DNA of 15,659 bases, from assembly GCA_038326725.1 (NCBI GenBank), contig JBBQKI010000043.1, forward strand, positions 1-15,659, written 5' to 3'. The notes beneath the pieces were generated by a model. The model did not search any database and was not told where the DNA came from. It saw only the letters and a list, made by a program, of their open reading frames with translations. A program made the position numbers and the translations under genes. Positions 1 through 6,367 of this stretch are shown one piece after another (the stretch's first letter is position 1; the number at the start of each line of letters is the position of its first letter). The stretch comes from JBBQKI01 sp038326725 (GTDB taxonomy: Bacteria > Bacteroidota > Bacteroidia > Flavobacteriales > Flavobacteriaceae).

Positions 1-264
1 GAGCGAAGCCACGTCTTTATAAAGTTCATCCTCTGTCTCTTCAAACGACATTAGAATGCCCGGCTCGTTGAAATCTGTGGCACCTTTGATTAAAAAATCA
101 ATCCCAAAAAGGGTTTTTCCGGAGCCGGCATTGCCGGAAACTAAGGTAGTTCTGTTTTTCGGAAGCCCGCCTTCGGTAATTTCGTCAAAACCTTGGATGC
201 CGGTAGGGCATTTGAGTAATTTATTACGTTTAGTGGTAATTTTTTCCCTGTTAGTTTTTGTCAT
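1..264 (-). CDS. KaiC/RAD55-like RecA-fold ATPase, N-terminal part (truncated by window edge)
   Basis: The first 88 codons of a KaiC-family ATPase are visible on the minus strand, starting at the ATG complementary to 262-264, and the frame is still open at base 1. The protein opens with a short basic tail, followed by the family's usual entry motif (CPTGIQGFDEITEGGLPKN, about residues 19-37). Next come a Walker A P-loop GNAGSGKT (44-51) and the paired glutamates FEE (74-76), which occupy the place of the catalytic Glu pair of KaiC domains. In this family the RecA-like domain binds and hydrolyses ATP. Outside cyanobacteria, KaiC homologues are generally linked to signalling or stress rather than a proven clock. 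Whether a second KaiC domain, a kaiB or a kinase follows cannot be seen. The gene is divergent from ffh. I am sure of the fold family and unsure of the role. Confidence 0.85.
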   Translation of the reverse strand, partial: MTKTNREKITTKRNKLLKCPTGIQGFDEITEGGLPKNRTTLVSGNAGSGKTLFGIDFLIKGATDFNEPGILMSFEETEDELYKDVASL

Positions 265-339
265 TGTATATTATTTTATTAAGCTTGAGTTTCCACAGAA
301 ATTTTTTCAAGTTGAATTTAATAAACTATTCATACTGTT

Positions 340-403
340 GATATTAATGAGGTGTTAATTGTGTAGATATTAATATTTCCTCAATCACCTCAGCATGAAT
401 GCT
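340..403. promoter_or_regulatory. Cluster of short direct and inverted repeats upstream of the kaiC-like gene
   Basis: GATATTAAT occurs twice in direct orientation (340-348 and 366-374). TGAGGTG (348-354) is matched by its reverse complement CACCTCA (386-392). ATATTAATAT (367-376) is a perfect 10-bp palindrome. AGCA/TGCT flank a TGAA loop at 392-403. Overlapping symmetry in a divergent intergenic region could mark an operator, but AT-rich DNA yields such matches easily, and no regulator gene is nearby to support one. Confidence 0.2.
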
Positions 404-531
404 AATTCCAAAATATACGAAACCCATCTAAATAAAAAACAAGCCCCTATGTAAAGCATTGAAGATACAATAACATAGTCACAACTTTCGGGTATCCCCT
501 AATAATCGCTGTAAATACATAAACCGTCCAC

Positions 532-562
532 TTTGTTACTCCCGCTCCAATCGCTATCTTTG
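532..562 (+). promoter_or_regulatory. Promoter of ffh (Bacteroidota type)
   Basis: The -7 box TATCTTTG (555-562) fits the Bacteroidota consensus TAnnTTTG exactly. A -33-like TTTG lies at 532-535, 19 nt upstream, which is within the usual spacing. The ffh ATG follows 25 nt after the box, giving a short 5' leader. Confidence 0.7.
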
Positions 563-587
563 CCCCCTTTAAAACCCGCAAAGAGAT

Positions 588-1916
588 ATGTTCGATAATT
601 TAAGCGAAAAACTGGACAAAGCGCTGCACGTACTGAAAGGCCACGGCAGCATTACCGAAGTGAACGTGGCAGAAACCCTAAAGGAAGTGCGCCGCGCTCT
701 TTTGGATGCCGACGTCAACTTTAAAATTGCCAAGGAGTTTACCAATACTGTAAAGGAAAGAGCCCTAGGCCAAAACGTGTTGACCACTTTGCAACCGGGC
801 CAATTGATGGTAAAACTCGTAAAAGACGAGCTAACAACCTTGATGGGTGGCGAAACCGAGGGCATCAACTTGAGCGGTTCGCCAACCGTAATTTTGATGT
901 CTGGCCTGCAAGGAAGTGGAAAAACCACGTTTTCCGGCAAGCTTGCCAATTATCTTAAAACAAAAAAGAACAAAAAGCCGCTGTTGGTGGCTTGCGATAT
1001 ATATCGGCCCGCGGCAATAAACCAATTGCACGTGGTGGGCGACCAAATTGGTGTTGAGGTGTACAGCGAGCCGGAAAACAAAAATCCGGTGCAGATTGCC
1101 CAAAACGCAATTGCCCACGCCAAAGCAAACGGCTTTAATGTAGTTATAGTGGATACCGCAGGGCGTTTGGCGATTGATGAAGCGATGATGGCGGAAATAG
1201 CTGAGGTTCATAAAGCCATTAACCCGCAAGAAACCCTTTTTGTGGTTGATGCCATGACCGGCCAAGATGCTGTGAATACTGCCAAAGCTTTTAACGACCG
1301 CTTGAATTTTGATGGGGTAGTGCTAACCAAATTGGATGGCGATACCCGCGGCGGGGCGGCCATTTCCATTAAAACGGTGGTGGATAAGCCCATTAAGTTT
1401 ATTGGGACGGGCGAAAAAATGGATGCCATAGACGTGTTCCATCCCGCGCGGATGGCGGACCGTATTTTGGGGATGGGCGACGTAATTTCTTTGGTGGAAC
1501 GTGCTCAGGAGCAGTTTGATGAAGTGGAGGCAAGAAAGCTTCAGAAAAAAATTGCCAAAAACCAATTTGGTTTTGATGATTTCTTGAACCAAATACAACA
1601 GGTCAAGAAAATGGGGAGCATGAAGGATTTGGTGGGTATGATTCCCGGCGCAGGAAAGGCATTGAAAGATGTGGATATTGATGATAATGCTTTTAAGGGA
1701 ATAGAAGCCATTATCCATTCGATGACCCCTCAGGAACGCAGTCAGCCCACAGTAATAAACGCAAACCGCAAAAAAAGGATAGCGGGCGGCAGCGGCACTT
1801 CGGTACAGCAAGTGAACCAACTTTTGAAACAGTTTGACCAAATGAGCAAAATGATGAAAATGATGCAGGGCGGCGGCGGCAAGAAGATGATGCAGATGAT
1901 GGGGAATATGAAATGA
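588..1916 (+). CDS. ffh: Signal recognition particle protein Ffh (SRP54)
   Basis: This is the GTPase subunit of the bacterial signal recognition particle. It binds the signal sequences of nascent membrane proteins together with 4.5S RNA and docks on FtsY. All three domains are present in 442 residues, the normal length. An N-terminal helical bundle covers about 1-85. The GTPase G domain has the P-loop GLQGSGKT (106-113), DTAGR (189-193) and TKLDGDTRGG (247-256). A Met-rich M domain starts at about 325 and carries the RNA-binding motif RKKRIAGGSG (394-403). The C-terminus is a Met/Gly-rich tail. The ATG at 588 gives the standard MFDNLSEKL-type start and lies just after a good promoter. No terminator follows, so the transcript may run into the S23-family gene and folD. 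The identification is certain. Confidence 0.98.
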   Translation: MFDNLSEKLDKALHVLKGHGSITEVNVAETLKEVRRALLDADVNFKIAKEFTNTVKERALGQNVLTTLQPGQLMVKLVKDELTTLMGGETEGINLSGSPTVILMSGLQGSGKTTFSGKLANYLKTKKNKKPLLVACDIYRPAAINQLHVVGDQIGVEVYSEPENKNPVQIAQNAIAHAKANGFNVVIVDTAGRLAIDEAMMAEIAEVHKAINPQETLFVVDAMTGQDAVNTAKAFNDRLNFDGVVLTKLDGDTRGGAAISIKTVVDKPIKFIGTGEKMDAIDVFHPARMADRILGMGDVISLVERAQEQFDEVEARKLQKKIAKNQFGFDDFLNQIQQVKKMGSMKDLVGMIPGAGKALKDVDIDDNAFKGIEAIIHSMTPQERSQPTVINANRKKRIAGGSGTSVQQVNQLLKQFDQMSKMMKMMQGGGGKKMMQMMGNMK

Positions 1917-1929
1917 GTTCGTTAGTGTT

Positions 1930-1960
1930 CAGTTTTCAGTATTCAGTTGCAGTATGCAGT
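1930..1960 (+). repeat. Left array of CAGT-based repeats flanking the S23-family gene
   Basis: Five CAGT cores begin at 1930, 1937, 1944, 1950 and 1957 (spacing 7, 7, 6, 7 nt), separated by T/G/A-rich spacers. The last four (1937-1960) match the reverse complement of the right-hand array at 19 of 24 positions with identical spacing. The array begins 13 bp after the ffh stop codon. Confidence 0.75.
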
Positions 1961-1974
1961 AAATTTTTATAGTA

Positions 1975-2337
1975 ATGGGTTTCAAATCTTTAATAGCTTA
2001 TCAAAAAGGGTTTAATTTGGCAATGGAAATATTTGAGGTTTCTAAATCTTTTCCTAAGAACGAAACTTATTCCCTGACAGATCAAGTTCGAAGAAGCTCA
2101 CGGTCAGTCTGTGCGAATATTGCTGAAGCATATCGAAAAAGAAGGTACGAAAAGAGTTTTATCAGCAAATTAACAGATAGTGATGCAGAGAATTCCGAGA
2201 CACAGGTCTGGTTGGAATTTGCCAAATCCTGTAAATACATAGATGAAGAGATTGAGACGAAACTTACCAAGGAAAACTTGGAAGTGGGAAAGCTAATAAA
2301 TTACATGATCAATAACCCTGGCAAGTTTGGTGCTTAA
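1975..2337 (+). CDS. Four-helix bundle protein of the S23 / 23S rRNA intervening-sequence family
   Basis: This 120-residue protein has the signature of the family first found encoded inside 23S rRNA intervening sequences. It opens with a short LIAYQKGFNLAMEIF helix, then LTDQVRRSSRSVCANIAEAYRKRRY (34-58, where the family has a Q-RRSS-S-NIAEG core). An acidic/polar third helix follows (DSDAENSETQVWLEFAKSCKYI, 68-89), then a final amphipathic helix. Known structures of the family are small bundles that form pentamers, and the Avd accessory protein of diversity-generating retroelements is related. The function of free-standing copies is not known. The ATG at 1975 is the only sensible start. The gene lies between CAGT repeat arrays, with its stop codon ending directly at the first right-hand unit. 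No rRNA sequence or reverse transcriptase is near. The family call is firm; the role is unknown. Confidence 0.88.
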   Translation: MGFKSLIAYQKGFNLAMEIFEVSKSFPKNETYSLTDQVRRSSRSVCANIAEAYRKRRYEKSFISKLTDSDAENSETQVWLEFAKSCKYIDEEIETKLTKENLEVGKLINYMINNPGKFGA

Positions 2338-2368
2338 ACTGCGAACTGCAACTGCCAACTGATAACTT
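2338..2368 (-). repeat. Right array of CAGT-based repeats (inverted copy)
   Basis: On the plus strand this reads as ACTG cores starting at 2338, 2345, 2351 and 2358, so CAGT on the minus strand with spacing 7, 6, 7 read from either end. A degenerate fifth unit (2362-2368) may be present. The array begins on the base after the S23-family stop codon and ends just before the folD start. It also contains TAACTTTA (2363-2370), which resembles a -7 box except for its last base. Confidence 0.75.
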
Positions 2369-2374
2369 TAAGGA

Positions 2375-3256
2375 ATGAAGATTCTCGACGGAAAAAAAAT
2401 AGCCAACGACATCAAAAATGAAATTGCTACCGAAGTTCAAAAAATGAAGGAAAACGGCGAGAAGGTACCTCACCTTGCCGCGATTTTGGTGGGCGATGAT
2501 GGGGCTAGTTTGACCTATGTGGGAAGTAAAGTGAAATCCTGCGAACAGGTGGGCTTTAAATCTACCCTTATTCAACTTCCTCATATTACCAGCGAAGTTG
2601 AACTTCTTAAAAAGATAAAGCAATTGAACGAGGATGATGACATCGATGGTTTCATCATCCAGCTTCCGTTGCCGCCGCAGATAGATACCCAAAAAGTGCT
2701 TTTGGCCGTAGATCCAAGCAAGGATGTGGACGGTTTTCATCCCGAAAACTTTGGGAAAATGGCTTTGGATATGAGTACTTTTATTCCCGCCACTCCATTC
2801 GGGATTTTGGAATTGCTAAAGCGTTATAACGTGGACACCAAAGGAAAACATACGGTTGTTATTGGCCGGAGTCATATTGTGGGCCGCCCAATGAGCATTT
2901 TGATGAGCCGGAAGGGCTGGCCTGGAAACAGTACCGTTACCTTAACACACAGCAACACAAAAAATATAGCCCAAATTACCACCCAAGCGGATATTATCAT
3001 TTCAGCGTTGGGTGTTCCCAATTTTTTAAAAGCCGAAATGGTAAAGGACGATGTGGTGGTTATTGATGTTGGCATCACCCGCGTTGCGGATGAAAATAAT
3101 CCGAAAGGCTATAAATTAACTGGCGATGTGGATTTTGAAAACGTGAGCAAAAAAGCTTCTTTCATCACTCCGGTTCCGGGCGGGGTGGGGCCTATGACCA
3201 TTGCGATGCTACTTAAAAATACCTTATTGGCTCGGGAACAACGAAAAGGGATTTAA
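2375..3256 (+). CDS. folD: Bifunctional methylenetetrahydrofolate dehydrogenase / methenyltetrahydrofolate cyclohydrolase FolD
   Basis: FolD interconverts 5,10-methylene-THF, 5,10-methenyl-THF and 10-formyl-THF in the cytosol, supplying one-carbon units for purines and initiator Met-tRNA. The 293-residue length is normal. The catalytic region has Tyr48 and Lys52 in YVGSKVKSC (48-56), and the folate-site signature DGFIIQLPLP lies at 91-100. The Rossmann NAD(P) site shows GRSHIVGRP (164-172), and the C-terminal signature is PGGVGPMT (268-275). The ATG at 2375 is preceded immediately by AAGGA, too close to act as a normal ribosome binding site. The right-hand CAGT array lies directly upstream, so folD expression may depend on read-through from ffh and the S23-family gene. 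Its TAA interlocks with the stop of the opposing DUF1232 gene. The identification is certain. Confidence 0.97.
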   Translation: MKILDGKKIANDIKNEIATEVQKMKENGEKVPHLAAILVGDDGASLTYVGSKVKSCEQVGFKSTLIQLPHITSEVELLKKIKQLNEDDDIDGFIIQLPLPPQIDTQKVLLAVDPSKDVDGFHPENFGKMALDMSTFIPATPFGILELLKRYNVDTKGKHTVVIGRSHIVGRPMSILMSRKGWPGNSTVTLTHSNTKNIAQITTQADIIISALGVPNFLKAEMVKDDVVVIDVGITRVADENNPKGYKLTGDVDFENVSKKASFITPVPGGVGPMTIAMLLKNTLLAREQRKGI

Positions 3257-3693
3257 GCTTTATTTCCTTCGGAAATTTTCCAATCCAGATAACGGTGCAG
3301 GTCGCTTTCAATCCAGCCCATACCAATGGAAAGGATGGCCAAATCATCAACATAACCTATGCCGGGAATAAAATCGGGGATGATGTCCAAAGGGTTTAAA
3401 ACGTAAAGCAGGGTCATTACCACCGTAGCAATTGTAAACCACGGCACATTTGGATACGCCCCGCGCTTCACATCCTTGACCATGGCAATCATCAGTTTGC
3501 CGAGTTCTTTGTATTTGGCCAAAGAATTTGAGCCGCTAATTTTTTTTGATATTTCTTCTTCATTGTCCATTAAAATCTCGACATCGCCATCATCGATTTT
3601 TGAAATTTTTTCTTCAACGTAAGCTTCGTCTATTTTTTTGTCTTGAAGGGGTTGATTCTGTTGACTGTTATTTGTTTTCTTTTCGAAGAGCAT
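3253..3693 (-). CDS. DUF1232 (YkvA-like) small membrane protein
   Basis: This is a 146-residue protein with a long, acidic, Lys/Gln/Asp-rich N-terminal half (1-60) that is probably disordered. A DUF1232 domain follows, with one hydrophobic helix (about 84-100) and the family hallmark PLDIIPDFIPGIGYVDD (101-117). The family is widespread and its biochemical role is not established; it is generally predicted to be membrane associated. The gene is last of three on the minus strand, 61 nt after the DCC-family gene, and may be co-transcribed with it. Its stop codon shares the tetranucleotide TTAA (3253-3256) with the folD stop, so no terminator can sit between the two genes. The family is confident, the function open. 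Confidence 0.88.
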   Translation of the reverse strand: MLFEKKTNNSQQNQPLQDKKIDEAYVEEKISKIDDGDVEILMDNEEEISKKISGSNSLAKYKELGKLMIAMVKDVKRGAYPNVPWFTIATVVMTLLYVLNPLDIIPDFIPGIGYVDDLAILSIGMGWIESDLHRYLDWKISEGNKA

Positions 3694-3754
3694 GATTTTT
3701 TTATTTAGGATTTAAAGATATGAAATGGGAAAAGGAAAGAGTTTTAAAATTTTG

Positions 3755-4240
3755 TTATAAAAATTTCAAAAAAACAAAAATGAAAACAACTAATAGAGAT
3801 AGGTAAACAATCCAGTATGGTTTTAAATTTTCCGGGTCATTGCCAAAAAAGATTTTGGTTAGCCGAAACATCAAAGCCCGGTTCTTGGCAATAAAATTAT
3901 AGGTGTGGTCGCTTAAATCGCGAAACCATTTATATTTTTTATACCACAAATGCCAACGGGTAATTTTGTTTTCAAAATAAACAAAACTGCGGTAAGCAGA
4001 ATCCGGCCCGCTGTATATGGAGCCATCGGTTTCAATAAGCCTGGAAGCTTTTTTGAATTCTTTTAATGGAATATCTGGAAAATTCTGGGCGGCTTCCTGA
4101 AATGTTTGGAAAACCAGCTTCCCTTGGGTTTTTGCTTTCCAACGCGTAATCCAGTATTTGCAAAAACCACACTCGCCGTCCCATATAAAAATGTTTTTAT
4201 GAACGGGGGGAAAATTGGTTTTAGGAATTTTCGTGAGCAT
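3755..4240 (-). CDS. DCC-family (DUF393) thiol-disulfide oxidoreductase-like protein with C-terminal membrane anchor
   Basis: This is a 161-residue protein with the DCC-family signature IWDGECGFCKYW at 19-30, placing Asp21, Cys24 and Cys27 as the DxxCxxC active-site motif. Downstream the family's usual elements can be seen: a SRLIETDGSIYSGPDSAYR segment (about 66-84), where the family places an aromatic or hydrophobic residue after a turn, then a WHLW region. A hydrophobic C-terminal helix (about 142-161) probably anchors it in the membrane. The family is predicted to be thioredoxin-like redox proteins, but no reaction is established. The gene starts 11 nt after the stop of the AI-2E-type transporter gene, which strongly suggests one operon. 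The start ATG (4238-4240) is the first Met of the frame. Confidence 0.88.
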   Translation of the reverse strand: MLTKIPKTNFPPVHKNIFIWDGECGFCKYWITRWKAKTQGKLVFQTFQEAAQNFPDIPLKEFKKASRLIETDGSIYSGPDSAYRSFVYFENKITRWHLWYKKYKWFRDLSDHTYNFIAKNRALMFRLTKIFFGNDPENLKPYWIVYLSLLVVFIFVFLKFL

Positions 4241-4251
4241 GGTTACTGAAT

Positions 4252-5319
4252 TTACAAGTGCTCCTCTTCCACTTCCACAATCTCATCTTGAGGGTGTTTC
4301 TCTTCCCCAATGCCATCTTTTCCGTATTCCTTTTTATAAATGCGTATCACCACCAAAAAAAGGCTAATAAGTAAAGGCCCAAAGATAAGGCCGATAAAAC
4401 CGAACAAGGGAACTCCAATGATAACGCCTAAAAGTGTAATCAAAGGGTGCACGTTGTCCAATTTTTTCAAGGCGTAAAGCCGAAAAATATTATCGGTTGA
4501 GCCCACAATTACGAAGCCATAGATTAAAATTGCCCAAGCTTGAAAGTTTTCTCCCGCCGCGAGCGACAGAATGAATACGGGAAGAATCCCTAATAATGCT
4601 CCAATAAAAGGAACCATGGAACCAATCATTACGATAACGAACCAAAAAAACGGTTCTTCCACTCCAAAAATGAGAAAACCAATGAGGGCAACAATACCTT
4701 GCGCTACTGCCACTAGAGGAATCCCAATTGCATTCGAGCGTACCTTGGCATCGCCTTCATTACCGATTGTTTTAAGATTTTCATGGCTTATGGGAATATA
4801 TTCGAACAAAGATTGCCTTAGTTCTTTCCGATTGGTAAGCATGTAATAAAGCAGAAAGTACATTATACCCACAGCGATAAACACATTGAAAGTCCCGCCA
4901 ATGAAATTCTGTAGATTTTGTGAAATCCAGGTTGAAATTGCGGTGGGGTCAATTTGGGAATGCAGGTCATATCCCACTTTTTGTTCGATAATGCTCAATT
5001 GGGTTTTAAATGCCAAGATAACTTCTTCCGAATTTTCAACGGTTTTTCCAATCTTATTGCCCAACATCATTACTATTCCCGCAATAGGGAGCAAAATGCA
5101 AACAAAAGAAAGGAGCATCAAAAGCACTGCAGCAAGATCGGGGTTCCATTTCCTCCTTAACATTTTAATCATCAAGGGGCGTAACAATACATATAATGTA
5201 ATGGCCCCGAGTACTCCCGAGAAATAGGGCAGGATTTCAACGAAAATTAGCCCTCCCAACAAAAGAATAAGCAACAAAACAAATACTTGACGGATGGTGT
5301 TTGGATTTATGGGTGTCAT
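4252..5319 (-). CDS. AI-2E family transporter (UPF0118/PerM-like permease)
   Basis: This is a polytopic inner-membrane protein of 355 residues, the family's usual size. Hydrophobic segments lie at about 11-30, 32-50, 62-87, 144-163, 199-220, 224-254, 261-275 and 297-327, with a soluble stretch between about 88 and 140. Conserved features include GIPLVAVAQGI (199-209), the VGSTDNIFR motif (272-280) and HPLITLLGVIIGVPLFGFIG (291-310). The C-terminus is a charged Glu-rich tail. Members have been linked to autoinducer-2 export in E. coli (TqsA) and to cation/proton exchange in other bacteria, so the substrate cannot be read from the sequence. It appears to be the first gene of a minus-strand operon with the DCC and DUF1232 genes. 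The ATG at 5317-5319 is the best start. I saw no good -7 box upstream. Confidence 0.9.
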   Translation of the reverse strand: MTPINPNTIRQVFVLLLILLLGGLIFVEILPYFSGVLGAITLYVLLRPLMIKMLRRKWNPDLAAVLLMLLSFVCILLPIAGIVMMLGNKIGKTVENSEEVILAFKTQLSIIEQKVGYDLHSQIDPTAISTWISQNLQNFIGGTFNVFIAVGIMYFLLYYMLTNRKELRQSLFEYIPISHENLKTIGNEGDAKVRSNAIGIPLVAVAQGIVALIGFLIFGVEEPFFWFVIVMIGSMVPFIGALLGILPVFILSLAAGENFQAWAILIYGFVIVGSTDNIFRLYALKKLDNVHPLITLLGVIIGVPLFGFIGLIFGPLLISLFLVVIRIYKKEYGKDGIGEEKHPQDEIVEVEEEHL

Positions 5320-5391
5320 GGAAGAGAGTTTGCTGGTTGAAATTAAAATCCGGTTTAAGTAATAAACGTACTATATTTTTTGAATCTTTTT

Positions 5392-5422
5392 AAAAAAAAA
5401 CCGGATGTCTTTTACATCCGGT
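5392..5422 (-). terminator. Rho-independent terminator downstream of the small membrane protein gene
   Basis: A perfect 9-bp stem (ACCGGATGT at 5400-5408 against ACATCCGGT at 5414-5422) encloses a 5-nt loop. On the minus strand it is followed by an unbroken run of nine T (complement of 5392-5400, the first of them shared with the stem). This ends the transcript coming from 5683-5480. On the plus strand it is followed by a weaker T-rich tract, so it may work in both directions, but no plus-strand gene lies upstream to use it. Confidence 0.85.
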
Positions 5423-5479
5423 CTTGTTTTTATTTCCATAAGGAAGTGATTAGTATTTAGTCTGAATAATTAAATTCAC

Positions 5480-5683
5480 TTAACTATTCTTTTCAGCATC
5501 AATGGTATCTGTATCTTTTCGACGTTTTAAAATTCCTATTCCGGCAAAAAAGAAAATCACGCCCAAAATAATCAATGCCCATGGGCTCATGCCTATGGCC
5601 AAACTTCCGAAAGCACCAAGTATGCCCATTACCAAGCCAATACCACCGAAAATGGTTAAAATGAATCCTAAAATTTTTATCAT
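5480..5683 (-). CDS. Small two-helix membrane protein, family not recognised
   Basis: This is a 67-residue protein with two hydrophobic, Gly-rich helices (about 4-30 and 33-52) and a short basic/acidic C-terminal tail (KRRKDTDTIDAEKNS). The positive charges just after the second helix suggest both ends face the cytoplasm. I do not recognise the family. It is probably real because it has a clean ATG, a composition typical of small inner-membrane proteins, and a strong terminator about 57 nt past its stop. The antisense frame of similar length (5502-5699, plus) lacks these features. It lies between the AI-2E-type gene and a putative lipoprotein gene, all on the minus strand. The 92-bp gap upstream suggests its own promoter, but I could not identify one. 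Confidence 0.7.
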   Translation of the reverse strand: MIKILGFILTIFGGIGLVMGILGAFGSLAIGMSPWALIILGVIFFFAGIGILKRRKDTDTIDAEKNS

Positions 5684-5775
5684 GATTTTTGTTTTTTAAT
5701 TAGTTAACGGATAAAGTTAATCGAAAGCCGATTATCAAACCATACCGTTAACAAAACCTTTGCAGCAATTAAAAA

Positions 5776-6339
5776 TTAATCTTCGAGGTCCCATCCAATC
5801 ATAAAATATTTGATGGGGGCGGTGTCGGGGATTTGACTTGCCTCTACTTTATTTTCCATATCAAAACGAAATTCTTCAGAGAGGTGTTTTTTGTCGATGG
5901 TAATGTAAACGTCGGTTTCCTTTAGAAAAATGACTACAGAATTTATCGTGGTTTCCATGTTTACAATGGTGTAATTATCTTTTATGTCTTTAAAAGTGCT
6001 GGCAGTAGTTAGTCCTTTTTCGGTTTTGTAGCGCAGATCGAAAACCTGGATATTGGATATTTTTGAAGTGGGCTCGTTTTCATCGTGCGGGCTAAGAAGC
6101 AACAATTTTTCTCCTCCCTTTTCATAGATCTCCACATCGCCCTGAGTGCCCAAAGCTCCTTGGATGGAGTTTAATTTAACAATGGAATCATTTTCAAAAA
6201 TGGAATCTATTTGCAGCATTTTAGTCTCTTTTGTAAGATTTCCAATCGAGCCGTTTTGGATAAGGAAAAGGTCTTTTTCCTTTCCGCATTGTACAAATAA
6301 TAAAGTAGCAAGCGCACCAAAAATAATTGTTTTTTTCAT
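5776..6339 (-). CDS. Putative lipoprotein, family not recognised
   Basis: This is a 187-residue protein with a lipoprotein-like leader: MKK, then a hydrophobic stretch (4-16), then Cys18 in FVQC. The box is not canonical because Gln sits at -1, where Gly, Ala or Ser is usual, so acylation is likely but not certain. The mature part is polar and Asp/Glu/Lys-rich, with alternating hydrophobic residues suggesting beta strands, and I recognise no domain. It starts 28 nt after the stop of the HerA-like ATPase gene on the same strand, with no terminator or promoter box between them, so the two are probably co-transcribed. Whether they act together is unknown. The last 14 residues, IKYFMIGWDLED, recall the WD-containing C-termini of some secreted Bacteroidota proteins, but I would not assign function from that. 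Confidence 0.7.
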   Translation of the reverse strand: MKKTIIFGALATLLFVQCGKEKDLFLIQNGSIGNLTKETKMLQIDSIFENDSIVKLNSIQGALGTQGDVEIYEKGGEKLLLLSPHDENEPTSKISNIQVFDLRYKTEKGLTTASTFKDIKDNYTIVNMETTINSVVIFLKETDVYITIDKKHLSEEFRFDMENKVEASQIPDTAPIKYFMIGWDLED

Positions 6340-6367
6340 GTAAGGTTTAGTAAATAATATTTAAAAA

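Larger units (their letters stand above)
265..587. other. Divergent intergenic region between kaiC-like gene and ffh
   Basis: This 323-bp AT-rich stretch has no convincing coding frame on either strand. It holds the ffh promoter at its right end. Near the kaiC side are several short symmetrical elements (340-403), described separately. I see no tRNA, 4.5S RNA or other structured RNA. Confidence 0.6.
1930..2368 (+). mobile_element. Putative inserted cassette: S23-family gene bounded by inverted CAGT arrays
   Basis: A single small gene is enclosed by imperfect inverted repeats of about 31 bp (1930-1960 and 2338-2368, about 24 of 31 positions matching by hand). The unit lies between two housekeeping genes, ffh and folD, that I recall as common neighbours in flavobacteria. 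No transposase is present and I could not identify a target-site duplication. Calling it mobile is an inference from the boundaries and the single-gene content; it could equally be a gene with an elaborate flanking RNA structure. Confidence 0.35.

Noticed and set aside
56..358. Plus-strand open frame across the left edge
   Set aside because: It is antisense to the KaiC-like coding sequence, which has a clear P-loop and family motifs. The predicted plus-strand protein shows no recognisable features.
569..1841. Several minus-strand open frames over ffh
   Set aside because: They are shadows of a certain ffh gene; none has a plausible start context or protein features.
1930..1960. CRISPR-like array
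   Set aside because: The units are only 6-7 nt long with 2-3 nt spacers, and no cas genes are present.
1975..2337. S23-family gene as part of a diversity-generating retroelement
   Set aside because: No reverse transcriptase, template repeat or variable-repeat gene is present in the window.
5502..5699. Plus-strand 65-residue frame opposite the small membrane protein
   Set aside because: The minus-strand frame has a coherent two-helix profile and a matching terminator; the plus-strand frame has neither.
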